Positions 7,663 through 17,226 are shown, counted from the first letter of the stretch. The stretch is 64,000 bases of DNA from Flavobacteriaceae bacterium (GCA_021647405.1 JAKIUU010000010.1:13037-77036); one strand, 5' to 3'. The notes: generated by a model not told the origin, from the letters alone. Program-made: numbers and translations.

Positions 7663-8709
7663 TTACCGCTCTTTTATCAAATAAATATAAACGGGGAAGT
7701 GGTCACTATATCCACCCATATATGTGTTGTAAGAATAACTTCTGAAAGGATAGCCTTTATACCTGCCCTCTTTATTGGTAAGGTAACTCGGGTTGTAAAT
7801 GTTGGCTTGATAAAAACGGTAAGAGCTGTAATCCTTTTTGGTAAAGGGCTCACTTAATATAATTTGATCAAACAAATTGACATTATCGCGATAAGCAAGG
7901 GTATTTAATCCTTTAGAAAAAAGCGCCTCCATTGGGTTGTACATATCGGTTGGGTTAAGTGCGCTTATTTTGCCTTTGGCTTTTAATACTTTTTTTAAGC
8001 TCGGACTTATAGGGTCATCATTTAAATCGCCCATTGTAATAATTTTAGCATTGGAATCTGTTTTCTGTAATGAGTCAATAATTTTAACATTTAGAGCCGC
8101 CGCCGCCATTCTAAAAGGTCTGCTTCGCATCTCACCACCACTACGCGAAGGCCAATGATTTACAATAATATGAACAAGGTCGCCATCTAAAATACCTGAA
8201 ACAAGTAATTGGTCTCTTGTGTAGTCTCTTTTGCCATTAGGTTTATACATATAAAGTGTATGTGAAGAATGGCTTACGGGTTTAAAGTAGCGTTTCAAAT
8301 ATATAAGCCCTACATCCACGCCACGTTCATCGGGAGAATCATAGTGGATAATACCATAGTCTTTGTTTTTTAAATAACTAGAATTTATCAAATCTTGTAT
8401 CACTGTCCTGTTTTCAATTTCAGACAAACCAACAATAGTTGGACTGTTTTTAGCTTTTGCTGAACCTATTTCTGAAATGACTCTGGCTATATGATTTATC
8501 TTGTCCCAATAAATTTTAGAAGTATAGTGATCTTTTCCGTTTGGTGTGCGATCGGTGTCGTATTTTTGATTATGAATTGTATCAAAAAGGTTTTCTACAT
8601 TGTAAAAAGCAACGGTTCTGATGTTGTACTTTGTACCTTTATTCTGTGCTTTTACAATAGAACTTACCAGTAAAAGAGCTAAAATTATTCTGATTTTAAT
8701 ACCAAACAT
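7663..8709 (-). CDS. Secreted endonuclease/exonuclease/phosphatase (EEP) family protein
   Basis: 348 residues with a signal peptide (1 to about 21, ending VKAQ), so it is exported. EEP motifs are in order: FYNVENLFD (first metal-site strand), VGLSEIENR (catalytic Glu), GVDVGLIYL, VNHWPSRSGG (catalytic His), MGDLNDDP (catalytic Asp/Asn) and SDHFPVYI (terminal Asp-His). All catalytic residues appear present. EEP enzymes cleave phosphodiesters in nucleic acids or lipid/sugar phosphates. It is divergent from a TonB receptor followed by an OB-fold DUF5689 lipoprotein, so I infer extracellular or periplasmic nucleic-acid degradation. A phosphatase role is the alternative. Confidence 0.88.
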   Translation of the reverse strand: MFGIKIRIILALLLVSSIVKAQNKGTKYNIRTVAFYNVENLFDTIHNQKYDTDRTPNGKDHYTSKIYWDKINHIARVISEIGSAKAKNSPTIVGLSEIENRTVIQDLINSSYLKNKDYGIIHYDSPDERGVDVGLIYLKRYFKPVSHSSHTLYMYKPNGKRDYTRDQLLVSGILDGDLVHIIVNHWPSRSGGEMRSRPFRMAAAALNVKIIDSLQKTDSNAKIITMGDLNDDPISPSLKKVLKAKGKISALNPTDMYNPMEALFSKGLNTLAYRDNVNLFDQIILSEPFTKKDYSSYRFYQANIYNPSYLTNKEGRYKGYPFRSYSYNTYMGGYSDHFPVYIYLIKER

Positions 8710-8733
8710 AGAAGATAGTTATTATTGCTAAGT

Positions 8734-8741
8734 CAAATTTA
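8734..8741 (-). promoter_or_regulatory. -7 promoter box of the EEP nuclease gene
   Basis: The minus strand reads TAAATTTG, matching TAnnTTTG, 25 nt upstream of the start. A TTG on the minus strand at 8766-8768 gives a 24-nt spacer, slightly longer than the usual range. Confidence 0.5.
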
Positions 8742-8837
8742 CATTTAATAATAGATATTTCATTTCAATTTCTTTTTTTATTTGTAATAAATAGCTTAAA
8801 TTGGTATGCTTTTTACTAAAGCTTAATATTTAATTCT

Positions 8838-11594
8838 ATGAAAAAACCAATCATAATTTTTTGCCTTTTAGCGTTGGGTGTATTTTCTTCTTTTTCCCAA
8901 GAAATTGGTAGCGTTAAAGGAGTTGTGTTACAAGTTGACACCTCTCCTGTAAAAAATGTAAACATCCTTATTAAAAACACATCCCTTTCTGTACTAACTG
9001 ACGGTTCAGGAAAGTTTCATCTCTCTAAGGTTCCCTTGGGAAATCAAATAGTGATAATCTCGTTTGGTGGGTTTGAAACTCAAAACTACCCGGTGACTAT
9101 TAAAGCTGGAGAAACTGTAGATTTAGGCAGCATCATAATATACAAAGATTTTGCTTTACAAGATGATAGCGGCTTGATTTCGCTCACTGACGATGACCTG
9201 ACTGAAGATGGTAATGGCGGTTCTGAAAATACTTCGGGCATTTTACAAGCTTCTCGAGATGCTTTTTTAAATGTAGCTGCTTTTCAGTTTGGCCAAGCCA
9301 GATTTAGAGTTAGGGGTTATGACTCTAACAACGGTACCGTTTTAATTAATGGTGTAGAAATGAATAAATCTTACGACGGAAGACCGCAATGGAGTAATTG
9401 GGGCGGTCTTAATGATGTGATGCGTAACCGCGATTTTAAAGAAGGTCTTTCTCCCAATCAATATACTTTTGGTGGACTTTTAGGGACTACTAATTTTGAT
9501 GTACGCGCTACTTCTTACAGAAAAGGTATTAGTCTTTCGTTGTCGTCAACCAATACAAATTACAGCAATCGCCTAATGGCGACTTATGCTTCAGGCATTA
9601 ACTCAAAAGGTTGGGCTTATACACTTTCTCTAGGAAGACGTTGGGCTACCGAGGGTCATTTTGAGGGTACTTTTTATGATGCCAATTCCTTTTTTGTGGC
9701 TGTAGAAAAAAAGATAAACAACAAGCACAGCATCAATTTAACTGCTTTTAATGCATCAAACAGACGTGGAAAATCATCTCCAAATACCTCAGAATTATTT
9801 GATTTAAAAGGAAGTAAATACAATACTTATTGGGGATTTCAAGGAAATAAAAAACGCAATTCACGCGTTAAAGAAATTGAAGAGCCTGTGTTTTTATTAA
9901 CCGATTTCTGGAAAATTGATGAAAACACCAATCTAAATACAACTTTATCTTATCAATTCGGAAAATTAGGTAACAGCCGCATAGGCGATTTTAACGCGCC
10001 AAATGCCAATCCTGATTATTACCGCTATTTACCCAGCTATTTTTTAGACCGTTTTGGGCAAGACCAAGCCAATTTGGCTACCCAACGTTTCTTAACAGAT
10101 GATAATTTTAGTCAAGTTGATTGGGATAAACTTTATAATGTGAATCAAAATCACGGTTCTTCATTGTATTATTTATACGAAGACCGTACAGATGATAGAC
10201 TTTGGTCATTTAATTCAATCTATTCAAAAAATATTGGCGACAACATCACTTTTAATGCTGCTTTTACCTATAAAAATTTGGTGTCGCAAAATTTTGGATT
10301 AATGCAAGATTTACTAGGAGGTACTGGTTTTGTTGATTTAGATGATTTTTCAACAGGTATAGAATCGCAACCCGATATAAATAATCCAAACCGCGTTGTA
10401 AAAGAAGGGGATCGGTTTTTATACAATTACAATTTAAACCAACGCAGCTACAATTTATTTGCACAACTTCAATTTATCTATAAAAAAGTTGATTTTTTTG
10501 TAAGTGCCAAAACATCTTCTGTCAATTTTTGGCGAGAGGGTAAGTACGAAAATGGAAAGTATATTGGCAATTCTCTTGGTAAAGGAAAAGATAATATTTT
10601 TCATCCAACAAGTGTAAAAGGAGGTATTACCTATAAAATAACTGGCCGACATTTAATTAATCTAAATGCTTCATATGGTACGAGAGCCCCAAATTTAAGA
10701 AACTCGTTTGCTAATGTAAGGGTAAATCACAATGTTGTACCCGACCTTGCTACAGAAAAAATAACCGCATTAGATGCCAGTTATATTTACAGATCGCCAT
10801 TAATAAAAGCGCGTTTATCGGGTTATTATACCAAAATGAAAAACATTACCGAAATCGGATTTTTCTTTGCGCAAGGCGTTACGCTACCTGGCATAACAGA
10901 CGCTTCAAATGATTCTTTTTTCTTGTCTCAGATTTTAACAGGCTCAGACAGGTTGTATTTCGGTGGTGAATTTGGACTAGAAGCGCAGGTAACCTCTACT
11001 GTAAAAATAACTGCTGCTGCTGCTGTAGGGCAACATACTTACGACAACAACCCTCAGTTATTTCTTTCGGCTGATGAATTTGGTGTTACGCCTCTCGGAA
11101 CAGCCTACCTAAAAAATTATAAATTAAATAACGGTCCACAGAAAGCTTATTCTTTAGGTTTAGAATACCGTGATCCACATTTCTGGTTTGTTGGCCTTAC
11201 CGGAAACTATTTAACACAAAGTTATTTAGGTATTTCATCTATCACAAGGACCGATAGTTTTGTAATTAACCCATTAACCAACCAACCTTTTGATGGCGCT
11301 ACACAAAGTGTTGTAGATAATTTATTACGCCAAGAACAGTTTCATCCTTATTATATGCTAAATGCCATTGCAGGAAAATCATGGCGAATTGCCTATTTAA
11401 AAACTGTAGGATTTTTTGCCAGTATAAACAATATTACCAATACAATTTATAAATCGGGTGGCTTTGAACAATCACGTAATGCTAATTTTGCACGACTTAA
11501 AGAAGACCAAGACAGGGCTAAACCTTTGTTTGGACCCCGTTATTGGTATGGTTACGGTACCACTTTTTATTTAAACTTTTATTACAGATTTTAA
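8838..11594 (+). CDS. TonB-dependent outer-membrane receptor with carboxypeptidase-like N-terminal domain
   Basis: 918 residues. The signal peptide (to about 21, FSSFSQ) is followed by a CarboxypepD_reg-like domain (about 24-110, GSVKGVVLQ ... DLGSIIIY), a plug domain (about 130-245, with FRVRGYDSNNGTVLINGVEMN) and a 22-strand-type barrel ending in an aromatic terminus (FYLNFYYRF), the outer-membrane assembly signal. It imports an unknown ligand using TonB energy. The downstream DUF5689 lipoprotein (21 bp away) probably works with it at the cell surface. The divergent secreted nuclease suggests nucleic-acid fragments as ligand, but that is inference. Confidence 0.93.
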   Translation: MKKPIIIFCLLALGVFSSFSQEIGSVKGVVLQVDTSPVKNVNILIKNTSLSVLTDGSGKFHLSKVPLGNQIVIISFGGFETQNYPVTIKAGETVDLGSIIIYKDFALQDDSGLISLTDDDLTEDGNGGSENTSGILQASRDAFLNVAAFQFGQARFRVRGYDSNNGTVLINGVEMNKSYDGRPQWSNWGGLNDVMRNRDFKEGLSPNQYTFGGLLGTTNFDVRATSYRKGISLSLSSTNTNYSNRLMATYASGINSKGWAYTLSLGRRWATEGHFEGTFYDANSFFVAVEKKINNKHSINLTAFNASNRRGKSSPNTSELFDLKGSKYNTYWGFQGNKKRNSRVKEIEEPVFLLTDFWKIDENTNLNTTLSYQFGKLGNSRIGDFNAPNANPDYYRYLPSYFLDRFGQDQANLATQRFLTDDNFSQVDWDKLYNVNQNHGSSLYYLYEDRTDDRLWSFNSIYSKNIGDNITFNAAFTYKNLVSQNFGLMQDLLGGTGFVDLDDFSTGIESQPDINNPNRVVKEGDRFLYNYNLNQRSYNLFAQLQFIYKKVDFFVSAKTSSVNFWREGKYENGKYIGNSLGKGKDNIFHPTSVKGGITYKITGRHLINLNASYGTRAPNLRNSFANVRVNHNVVPDLATEKITALDASYIYRSPLIKARLSGYYTKMKNITEIGFFFAQGVTLPGITDASNDSFFLSQILTGSDRLYFGGEFGLEAQVTSTVKITAAAAVGQHTYDNNPQLFLSADEFGVTPLGTAYLKNYKLNNGPQKAYSLGLEYRDPHFWFVGLTGNYLTQSYLGISSITRTDSFVINPLTNQPFDGATQSVVDNLLRQEQFHPYYMLNAIAGKSWRIAYLKTVGFFASINNITNTIYKSGGFEQSRNANFARLKEDQDRAKPLFGPRYWYGYGTTFYLNFYYRF

Positions 11595-11615
11595 CTTACA
11601 GCTAAAGATACTCTC

Positions 11616-13592
11616 ATGAAAACAAACGCTTTTTTTAAATTTTTTATCAGTCTAGTTCTTGTTTTAGGAACATTTAATTCTTGTGTAAACGATAATTCTG
11701 ATTTTGCAACACCACAAGTAATTTGCCAAGAACCTAACTTAACAGTTACAAATACCTTAGCAGAACTCAATGTAAATGCCGTAGGCGCTATTCATCAAAT
11801 AACTGATGATATGGTTGTTGAGGGTTATGTTGTATCAAGTGATGAACAAGGTAATTTCTTTTCTTCCGTTTCTATACAAAATCTGGAGGGTACTGCTGGA
11901 TTTAGATTGTCTATCGACCGACGTGATATTTATACCCAAATAAAAGTAGGTCAAAAAGTATACGTAAAAGCAAAAACTTTATTTATAGATGGTGATGGAG
12001 GTGATTCGGATATTGCTTTAGGGGCGCTATTCGGTAGTTTTATAGGACGATTGCCCGATGTAGAGATAGATAATTTCTTATTTCGCTCTTGCGAAAGTGT
12101 CGCCGAAAGTAGTCTTGTACACACTGCCACACTTGACGCTATAAATAATGGCCTTTTAAATACTTTAGTTGAATTTGATAATGTACAATTTAAAGCCAAT
12201 GAGGTGGGCGGAAATTATTTTGACCCAAACAATACCGCTGGCTCTGCAACTAATAGACATATAGTTGATGTAAACGGAAATGAGTTAATTGTTCGCAACA
12301 GTGAATTTGCCGATTTTGCAAACAAAGCTCTCCCTTCAGGAAATGGAAAAATAAGAGGTGTTCTTTCTAAATTTAATGGCGACTATCAATTGTTTATCAG
12401 AGACACTAATGACGTGCAGTTTACCAATCCGCGTCAGCTTTGGGGCTTTGCTAGTGATGTTACTGGAAACCTAACAACAATAGCAAGTTTAAGAGACGCT
12501 TTCAATTCAGGAACCTTTAGCATTACAGACAATGCCATTATAGAAGGTGTTATTACAATGTCAACTCAAAATGGCAACCTTACCAGTAGAAATGCCTTTA
12601 TTCAAGATGACAGTGGTGCTATTGTAATTCGTTTCGATAGTGATGCTCATAGTTTATTTGAGGGTTATAAAGTACGTGTAAACGTAAAAGATTTAAGTTT
12701 GGGCACTTTTGCAGGCTTGCTACAAATATCCAATGTGACGCAATCTACTTCAGTACAAGTTTTAGAAATTAACGCAAGCATGCCTACCGCCTTAACAGTA
12801 AGTATTGACGATGTATTATCTGATGCATATCAAGGGCAACTTGTACAATTAGACAATGTACAATTTACCCAAACATTGGTTGGTTTTGGTGGTGGACGTA
12901 CTTTGACAGATTGTACCTCATCTCTGCCTGTATTTACCAGTAGTTTTGCTGGTTTTGCTAACAATACAGTACCCTCTGGAAATGGCAGTATTACAGGTAT
13001 TGCTTCTAACTTTAACGGTGCTCAACTTTTAATAAGAAATACTAATGACACTTCTGGATTAACAGGGGTACGTTGTGCCCAAGCAGAACCTTTCTTTAGT
13101 CAAGATTTTGAAAGCGAACCCAATGGTCCAGATGTAAATATTGCAGGCTGGCTTAATGTGGCTGAGACTGGAAGTGTAAAATGGCATAGCGAAGCTTTTG
13201 GCGGAAATACATACACAGAGTTTTCTCCTTATCGATCTGGCGATGCCAGTAATATTGGTTGGATGATTACACCGCCCATAGATATGGATACTCATACAAG
13301 CGAAGTATTGACTTTTGAAACAGCGCAACATCATTTTGACCAAGCTACTTTAGAAGTTTTTATATCTAATGATTTTGATGGTACCGAAGCGGGTATCGCT
13401 ACTGCCACATGGGTTGACGCAGGCGCAACTATTGCAACAGGAACCGATAGTTGGTATAATTTTATTCCTTCTGGAAATATTGATTTATCTGGTTATACTG
13501 GTAATATTTATGTTGCTTTTAAATTTACAGGTAATGACTCTAATGCTTCTGGAGGCTTCTTTGTAGACAACATTATGGTCTTAGGAAAATAA
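11616..13592 (+). CDS. DUF5689-type OB-fold lipoprotein with C-terminal jelly-roll domain
   Basis: 658 residues. A lipoprotein signal (FNSC, Cys about 23) indicates membrane anchoring, probably at the surface. Two related OB-fold-like DUF5689 regions follow (about 45-270 and 280-480). They share the pattern I(I/V)EG(Y/V)V ... G...IRD/RNTND, and each has an internal copy ending PSGNGKIRG or PSGNGSITG. The C-terminus (about 485-658, FSQDFESEPNG...GGFFVDNIMV) resembles a choice-of-anchor J jelly-roll. OB-folds of this general kind accompany extracellular nucleases such as the YhcR and ExeM groups, so nucleic-acid binding is plausible. It follows the TonB receptor in one unit and ends at a terminator. 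Confidence 0.82.
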   Translation: MKTNAFFKFFISLVLVLGTFNSCVNDNSDFATPQVICQEPNLTVTNTLAELNVNAVGAIHQITDDMVVEGYVVSSDEQGNFFSSVSIQNLEGTAGFRLSIDRRDIYTQIKVGQKVYVKAKTLFIDGDGGDSDIALGALFGSFIGRLPDVEIDNFLFRSCESVAESSLVHTATLDAINNGLLNTLVEFDNVQFKANEVGGNYFDPNNTAGSATNRHIVDVNGNELIVRNSEFADFANKALPSGNGKIRGVLSKFNGDYQLFIRDTNDVQFTNPRQLWGFASDVTGNLTTIASLRDAFNSGTFSITDNAIIEGVITMSTQNGNLTSRNAFIQDDSGAIVIRFDSDAHSLFEGYKVRVNVKDLSLGTFAGLLQISNVTQSTSVQVLEINASMPTALTVSIDDVLSDAYQGQLVQLDNVQFTQTLVGFGGGRTLTDCTSSLPVFTSSFAGFANNTVPSGNGSITGIASNFNGAQLLIRNTNDTSGLTGVRCAQAEPFFSQDFESEPNGPDVNIAGWLNVAETGSVKWHSEAFGGNTYTEFSPYRSGDASNIGWMITPPIDMDTHTSEVLTFETAQHHFDQATLEVFISNDFDGTEAGIATATWVDAGATIATGTDSWYNFIPSGNIDLSGYTGNIYVAFKFTGNDSNASGGFFVDNIMVLGK

Positions 13593-13612
13593 ACGTCGCT
13601 TAATAAATATTT

Positions 13613-13650
13613 AAAACGCGCTTTTCTCAAAGTAGAATAGCGCGTTTTTT
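13613..13650 (+). terminator. Terminator after the DUF5689 gene
   Basis: Stem AAAACGCGC / GCGCGTTTT (13613-13621, 13640-13648) with an 18-nt loop, followed by T-run. Confidence 0.75.
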
Positions 13651-13673
13651 AGTATCTGCAAAAGTTTAAATGG

Positions 13674-13681
13674 TATCTTTG
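13674..13681 (+). promoter_or_regulatory. -7 promoter box of hflX, near-leaderless arrangement
   Basis: TATCTTTG matches TAnnTTTG and ends 6 nt before the hflX ATG. The predicted transcription start would therefore fall on or next to the start codon. Confidence 0.6.
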
Positions 13682-13686
13682 TACCC

Positions 13687-14898
13687 ATGATTAAAAAAAG
13701 TCAAAATACTTTAGAACGCGTTGTTTTAGTAGGTGTAATAACAAAAAATCAAACTGAGAAACAACTTGAAGAATTCTTAAACGAATTGGATTTTTTAACC
13801 CTAACAGCAGGTGGCAAAGCCGTTAAGCACTTCACACAAAAATTAGAATTTCCAAACCCCAAAACCTATATTGGGACAGGAAAACTTGATGAAATAAATA
13901 TATATATTGAAAGTAATGACATAGAAACTGTCATTTTTGATGACGAATTAAGTCCTGCCCAATTGCGAAATATTGAGAAAGTTTTAAACTGTAAAATTTT
14001 AGATAGAACCAATCTTATTTTAGACATCTTTGCCCAACGCGCACAAACATCTTATGCCAGAGCGCAAGTAGAAATGGCGCAATGCGAATATATGTTGCCA
14101 CGCCTTACCCGCTTATGGACGCATCTACAAAAACAAAAAGGCGGTATGGGAATGCGGGGACCTGGCGAAACAGAAATTGAAACCGATAGACGTATTATAC
14201 GTGATAAAATTACCCTGTTAAAAAAGAAATTAGTCAGTATTGACAAACAAATGGCCGTACAACGTAAAAACCGGGGCAAAATGGTACGCGTGGCCTTGGT
14301 GGGTTATACCAATGTGGGCAAATCTACCTTGATGAATGCTGTTAGCAAAAGTACTGTTTTTGCAGAAAATAAACTTTTTGCAACTTTAGATACCACTGTA
14401 AGGAAGGTGGTTATTAAAAATGTGCCCTTTTTAATGACCGATACAGTAGGTTTTATCAGAAAATTACCTACCCAATTGATAGAGTCTTTTAAATCTACTT
14501 TAGACGAAGTGCGTGAAGCCGATTTACTGTTGCATATTGTCGATATCTCGCATGCTAATTTTGAAGATCATATTGCCTCTGTCAATCAAATTTTAACCGA
14601 TATTAAAAGTATTGATAAGCCTACCATTTTAGTATTCAATAAAATTGATGCCTACACGCACCAAACCATTGATGATGACGATTTGACAACTAAAAAGACA
14701 ACCGCACATTACACGCTAAAAGACTGGCAAAAAACCTGGATATCAAAACTAAATAACGATTGTTTATTTATATCAGCCTTAGAAAAAGAAAATTTCGAAA
14801 ATTTTAAAGAGGTTGTTTTTGAAGCGGTAAAGAAAATTCACATCACACGTTTCCCTTACAATGATTTTTTATATCAAGAATACGATGAGGTAAATTAA
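13687..14898 (+). CDS. hflX: GTPase HflX
   Basis: HflX is a ribosome-associated GTPase that splits stalled or 100S ribosomes under stress. The 403-residue length is usual for Bacteroidota. The N-terminal HflX domain has GTGKLDEI and the DRTNLILDIFAQRA segment, then a coiled-coil with MGMRGPGETEIETDRR. The G domain has G1 GYTNVGKST (about 207-215), G3 DTVGFIRKLP and G4 NKID. Its promoter box sits so close to the ATG that the mRNA may be leaderless. Confidence 0.97.
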   Translation: MIKKSQNTLERVVLVGVITKNQTEKQLEEFLNELDFLTLTAGGKAVKHFTQKLEFPNPKTYIGTGKLDEINIYIESNDIETVIFDDELSPAQLRNIEKVLNCKILDRTNLILDIFAQRAQTSYARAQVEMAQCEYMLPRLTRLWTHLQKQKGGMGMRGPGETEIETDRRIIRDKITLLKKKLVSIDKQMAVQRKNRGKMVRVALVGYTNVGKSTLMNAVSKSTVFAENKLFATLDTTVRKVVIKNVPFLMTDTVGFIRKLPTQLIESFKSTLDEVREADLLLHIVDISHANFEDHIASVNQILTDIKSIDKPTILVFNKIDAYTHQTIDDDDLTTKKTTAHYTLKDWQKTWISKLNNDCLFISALEKENFENFKEVVFEAVKKIHITRFPYNDFLYQEYDEVN

Positions 14899-14918
14899 TG
14901 CCTTTTTAAAGGCTCATA

Positions 14919-15425
14919 TTATTTCTTTTTATAAATAGGAACGGTAGAGCAAGCCTCACCATACATAATGCTTTTTACAGCAGGTTGTAACTTTTTTACC
15001 AAAACCGTATATGCCGAATTTGGAATGGGTTTGTTGGCACATCCTTTAATTATGATTGGTTTGTCTTTATATTGAGAAATATCTAGGTTGTCAATAATTT
15101 CTGAAAAGATTGTGGTTTCTAATAAATCCAAATTACCAACAACAACTTTCTTTGCGTAAGGTGCTAATTTCGAACTCAATAATAAATAAGCCCACGAAGG
15201 AATAATGGCTTCAACACTACAGCTAAGGGCAACATAACACTGAGCGTATTGCTCCCATTGATGTTTGTCTACAGAAATTCTAAATTCTTTTTCTTTAAGA
15301 ATTAGTTTTTGGTATAACCAAGGGGCAATATCAAAAAGCACACGATTTCCAGAAGGATAAAAATCTTCAAGATCTAAAGTAATCAGTTTACTTTTAGAGA
15401 CTCTATTTAGTATTTCGCCTGACAT
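14919..15425 (-). CDS. DUF2480 family protein
   Basis: 168 residues, cytoplasmic, no signal peptide. Recognisable by MSGEILNRVSKSKLITLDLEDFYP and by repeated polar segments with Cys residues (QCYVALSCSVEA, IIKGCANKPIP). Family function unknown; restricted to Bacteroidota. Its ATG abuts the stop of the upstream DUF59 gene, and the sufE-DUF59-DUF2480 order is typical of flavobacterial Fe-S assembly loci. An accessory role in Fe-S maturation is likely but unproven. Confidence 0.85.
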   Translation of the reverse strand: MSGEILNRVSKSKLITLDLEDFYPSGNRVLFDIAPWLYQKLILKEKEFRISVDKHQWEQYAQCYVALSCSVEAIIPSWAYLLLSSKLAPYAKKVVVGNLDLLETTIFSEIIDNLDISQYKDKPIIIKGCANKPIPNSAYTVLVKKLQPAVKSIMYGEACSTVPIYKKK

Positions 15426-15746
15426 TTATAAAAAGCCTAATTCAAGTTTGGCTTCTTCGCTCATTAAATCTTGAGTCCATGGCGGGTCAAAAGTAATTTC
15501 TACTTCGGCATCATTTACCTCTTCAAGGGTTTTTATTTTTTCTTCAACCTCAACAGGTAAGGTTTCGGCAACAGGGCAATTAGGCGATGTTAAAGTCATC
15601 AGCACTTTAATATCGCTATTCTCATTTACAAAAACATCGTAAATTAAACCCAATTCGTATATATCTACAGGTATTTCTGGGTCGTAAATAGACTTTAAAA
15701 CAGTGACTATCTTTTCTCCAATAGCATTTTTTTGTGCAGTATCCAT
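15426..15746 (-). CDS. DUF59/MIP18-family Fe-S assembly protein (SufT-like)
   Basis: 106 residues from the ATG at 15746 (MDTAQKNAIGEK). An upstream in-frame ATG at 15782 would add 12 residues not expected for the family, so I prefer 15746. The MIP18/PaaD fold is evident: LKSIYDPEIPVDIYELGLIYD, then MTLTSPNCPVAETLP with the conserved Cys, then FDPPWTQDLMSEEAK. SufT-type proteins help mature Fe-S proteins. It lies between sufE and the DUF2480 gene. Confidence 0.9.
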   Translation of the reverse strand: MDTAQKNAIGEKIVTVLKSIYDPEIPVDIYELGLIYDVFVNENSDIKVLMTLTSPNCPVAETLPVEVEEKIKTLEEVNDAEVEITFDPPWTQDLMSEEAKLELGFL

Positions 15747-15792
15747 AAAACTCTTGTTTATAACCAATCTAAATAAGCGCAAATATAAACAA

Positions 15793-16218
15793 TTAGTTTT
15801 GCTTTTTAACTTGAAAGGCTAGCGCATATAATTTAATTTGTTTCACCATAGAAAGCAAACCATTTGCCCGTGTGGGCGATAAATGCTCTTTTAAACCTAT
15901 TTTATCAATAAAAAAAGTGTCGGCATCTATAATTTCTTGAGGGGTTTTATTAGAGAAAACGCGCAATAACAAAGCTATTATTCCCTTGGTAAGTATGGCA
16001 TCACTAGCCGCCGTATAAATTATTTTACCTTCACATAAATCGGCATGAAGCCAAACTTTTGACTGGCATCCTTTTATTAAATTATCTTCTGTTTGATATT
16101 CGGGTTTTATAGGGTCTAATGATTTCCCCAACTCTATCAAATATTCATAGCGTTCCATCCAATCGTCAAACATAGAAAACGTGTCTATAATTTCTTCTTG
16201 TATTACTTTGATACTCAT
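15793..16218 (-). CDS. sufE: Cysteine desulfuration protein SufE
   Basis: SufE accepts persulfide sulfur from the SufS cysteine desulfurase and passes it to the SufBCD scaffold. The 141-residue protein has the typical order: FDDWMERYEYLIELGKSL, NLIKGCQSKVW (acceptor Cys about 51), ILTKGIIALLLRVFSNKTP and HLSPTRANGLLSMVKQI. It is first in a sufE-DUF59-DUF2480 unit. The sufBCDS genes are not in the window. Confidence 0.95.
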   Translation of the reverse strand: MSIKVIQEEIIDTFSMFDDWMERYEYLIELGKSLDPIKPEYQTEDNLIKGCQSKVWLHADLCEGKIIYTAASDAILTKGIIALLLRVFSNKTPQEIIDADTFFIDKIGLKEHLSPTRANGLLSMVKQIKLYALAFQVKKQN

Positions 16219-16228
16219 TTTTAAAACT

Positions 16229-16236
16229 TATTTTTG
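16229..16236 (+). promoter_or_regulatory. -7 promoter box upstream of the PfkB kinase gene
   Basis: TATTTTTG matches TAnnTTTG and lies 37 nt before the start codon, in the divergent sufE/pfkB interval. Confidence 0.45.
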
Positions 16237-16272
16237 CAAAGTTAACTACAAAGTTTTTGAAACAAAATTATA

Positions 16273-17199
16273 ATGAGTAAACTTTTAATTGTTGGGACAG
16301 TTGCCTTTGATGCCATTGAAACCCCTTTTGGTAAAACCGATAAAATATTAGGTGGTGCTGCCACATATATAGGTCTTTCGGCTTCAAAATTTGGTATAAA
16401 ATCTGGGGTAGTTTCGGTTGTTGGTGGCGATTTTCCTAAAAGCAACCTCGAGATGCTTCAAAAGAACAATATTGATACCAGCGGGATTGAAATAAAAAAA
16501 GAAGGCAAAACTTTTTTTTGGAGTGGCAAATACCACAACGATTTAAACCTTAGAGACACACTTATAACCGAACTTAATGTCTTGGCCGATTTTAATCCTA
16601 TTGTGCCCAAAGCTTTTATTGATGCCGAATTTTTAATGTTAGGGAATTTGCACCCCGCAGTACAAATGGCCGTTATAAAACAAATGACCAAACGCCCTAA
16701 ATTAGTGGCGCTTGACACTATGAATTTTTGGATGGACAACACGCTTGATGAACTTTTAGAAGTTATTAAAAAAGTAGATGTCATTACAATTAACGACGAA
16801 GAGGCCCGTCAGCTAAGTGGCGAATACTCTTTGGTAAAAGCCGCACAGAAAATTCACCAAATGGGACCCAAATATGTTGTCATTAAAAAGGGCGAACACG
16901 GTGCCTTAATTTTTGACAGTGGGAATGTTTTCTTTGCGCCCGCACTCCCTCTTGAAGAGGTCTTTGATCCTACAGGAGCTGGCGATACTTTTGCTGGTGG
17001 TTTTATGGGCTATCTAACCAAAACCCAAAACCTCTCTTTTAACAATATGAAAAATGCCGTTATTTATGGTTCTAATTTGGCTTCATTTTGTGTGGAAAAA
17101 TTTGGCACTCAAAAAATGGAAGTTTTAACGCAATCAGAGATTCAAAAAAGACTTGTACAATTTAAAGACCTAACCCAATTTGATATTCAATTGGATTAA
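16273..17199 (+). CDS. PfkB/ribokinase-family carbohydrate or nucleoside kinase
   Basis: 308 residues. The N-terminal segment LLIVGTVAFDAI...LGGAATYIGLSASKFG matches the PfkB GG signature, and DPTGAGDTFAGGFMGY (about 235-250) is the second signature with the catalytic Asp and anion hole. The family phosphorylates sugars or nucleosides with ATP; the substrate cannot be read from the sequence. A long PurF-like amidotransferase gene starts 27 bp downstream, so a link to ribose or purine metabolism is inferred. Confidence 0.9.
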   Translation: MSKLLIVGTVAFDAIETPFGKTDKILGGAATYIGLSASKFGIKSGVVSVVGGDFPKSNLEMLQKNNIDTSGIEIKKEGKTFFWSGKYHNDLNLRDTLITELNVLADFNPIVPKAFIDAEFLMLGNLHPAVQMAVIKQMTKRPKLVALDTMNFWMDNTLDELLEVIKKVDVITINDEEARQLSGEYSLVKAAQKIHQMGPKYVVIKKGEHGALIFDSGNVFFAPALPLEEVFDPTGAGDTFAGGFMGYLTKTQNLSFNNMKNAVIYGSNLASFCVEKFGTQKMEVLTQSEIQKRLVQFKDLTQFDIQLD

Positions 17200-17226
17200 T
17201 AAATTATATTTTAAAGCCTACTACAT

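Noticed and set aside
14900..14913. GCCTTT/AAAGGC palindrome after hflX
   Set aside because: The loop would be two bases and the stem six, with no clear T-run; not convincing as a terminator.
15747..15782. Twelve-residue N-terminal extension of the DUF59 protein
   Set aside because: The added residues do not fit the family; MDTAQ at 15746 begins directly before the conserved helix.
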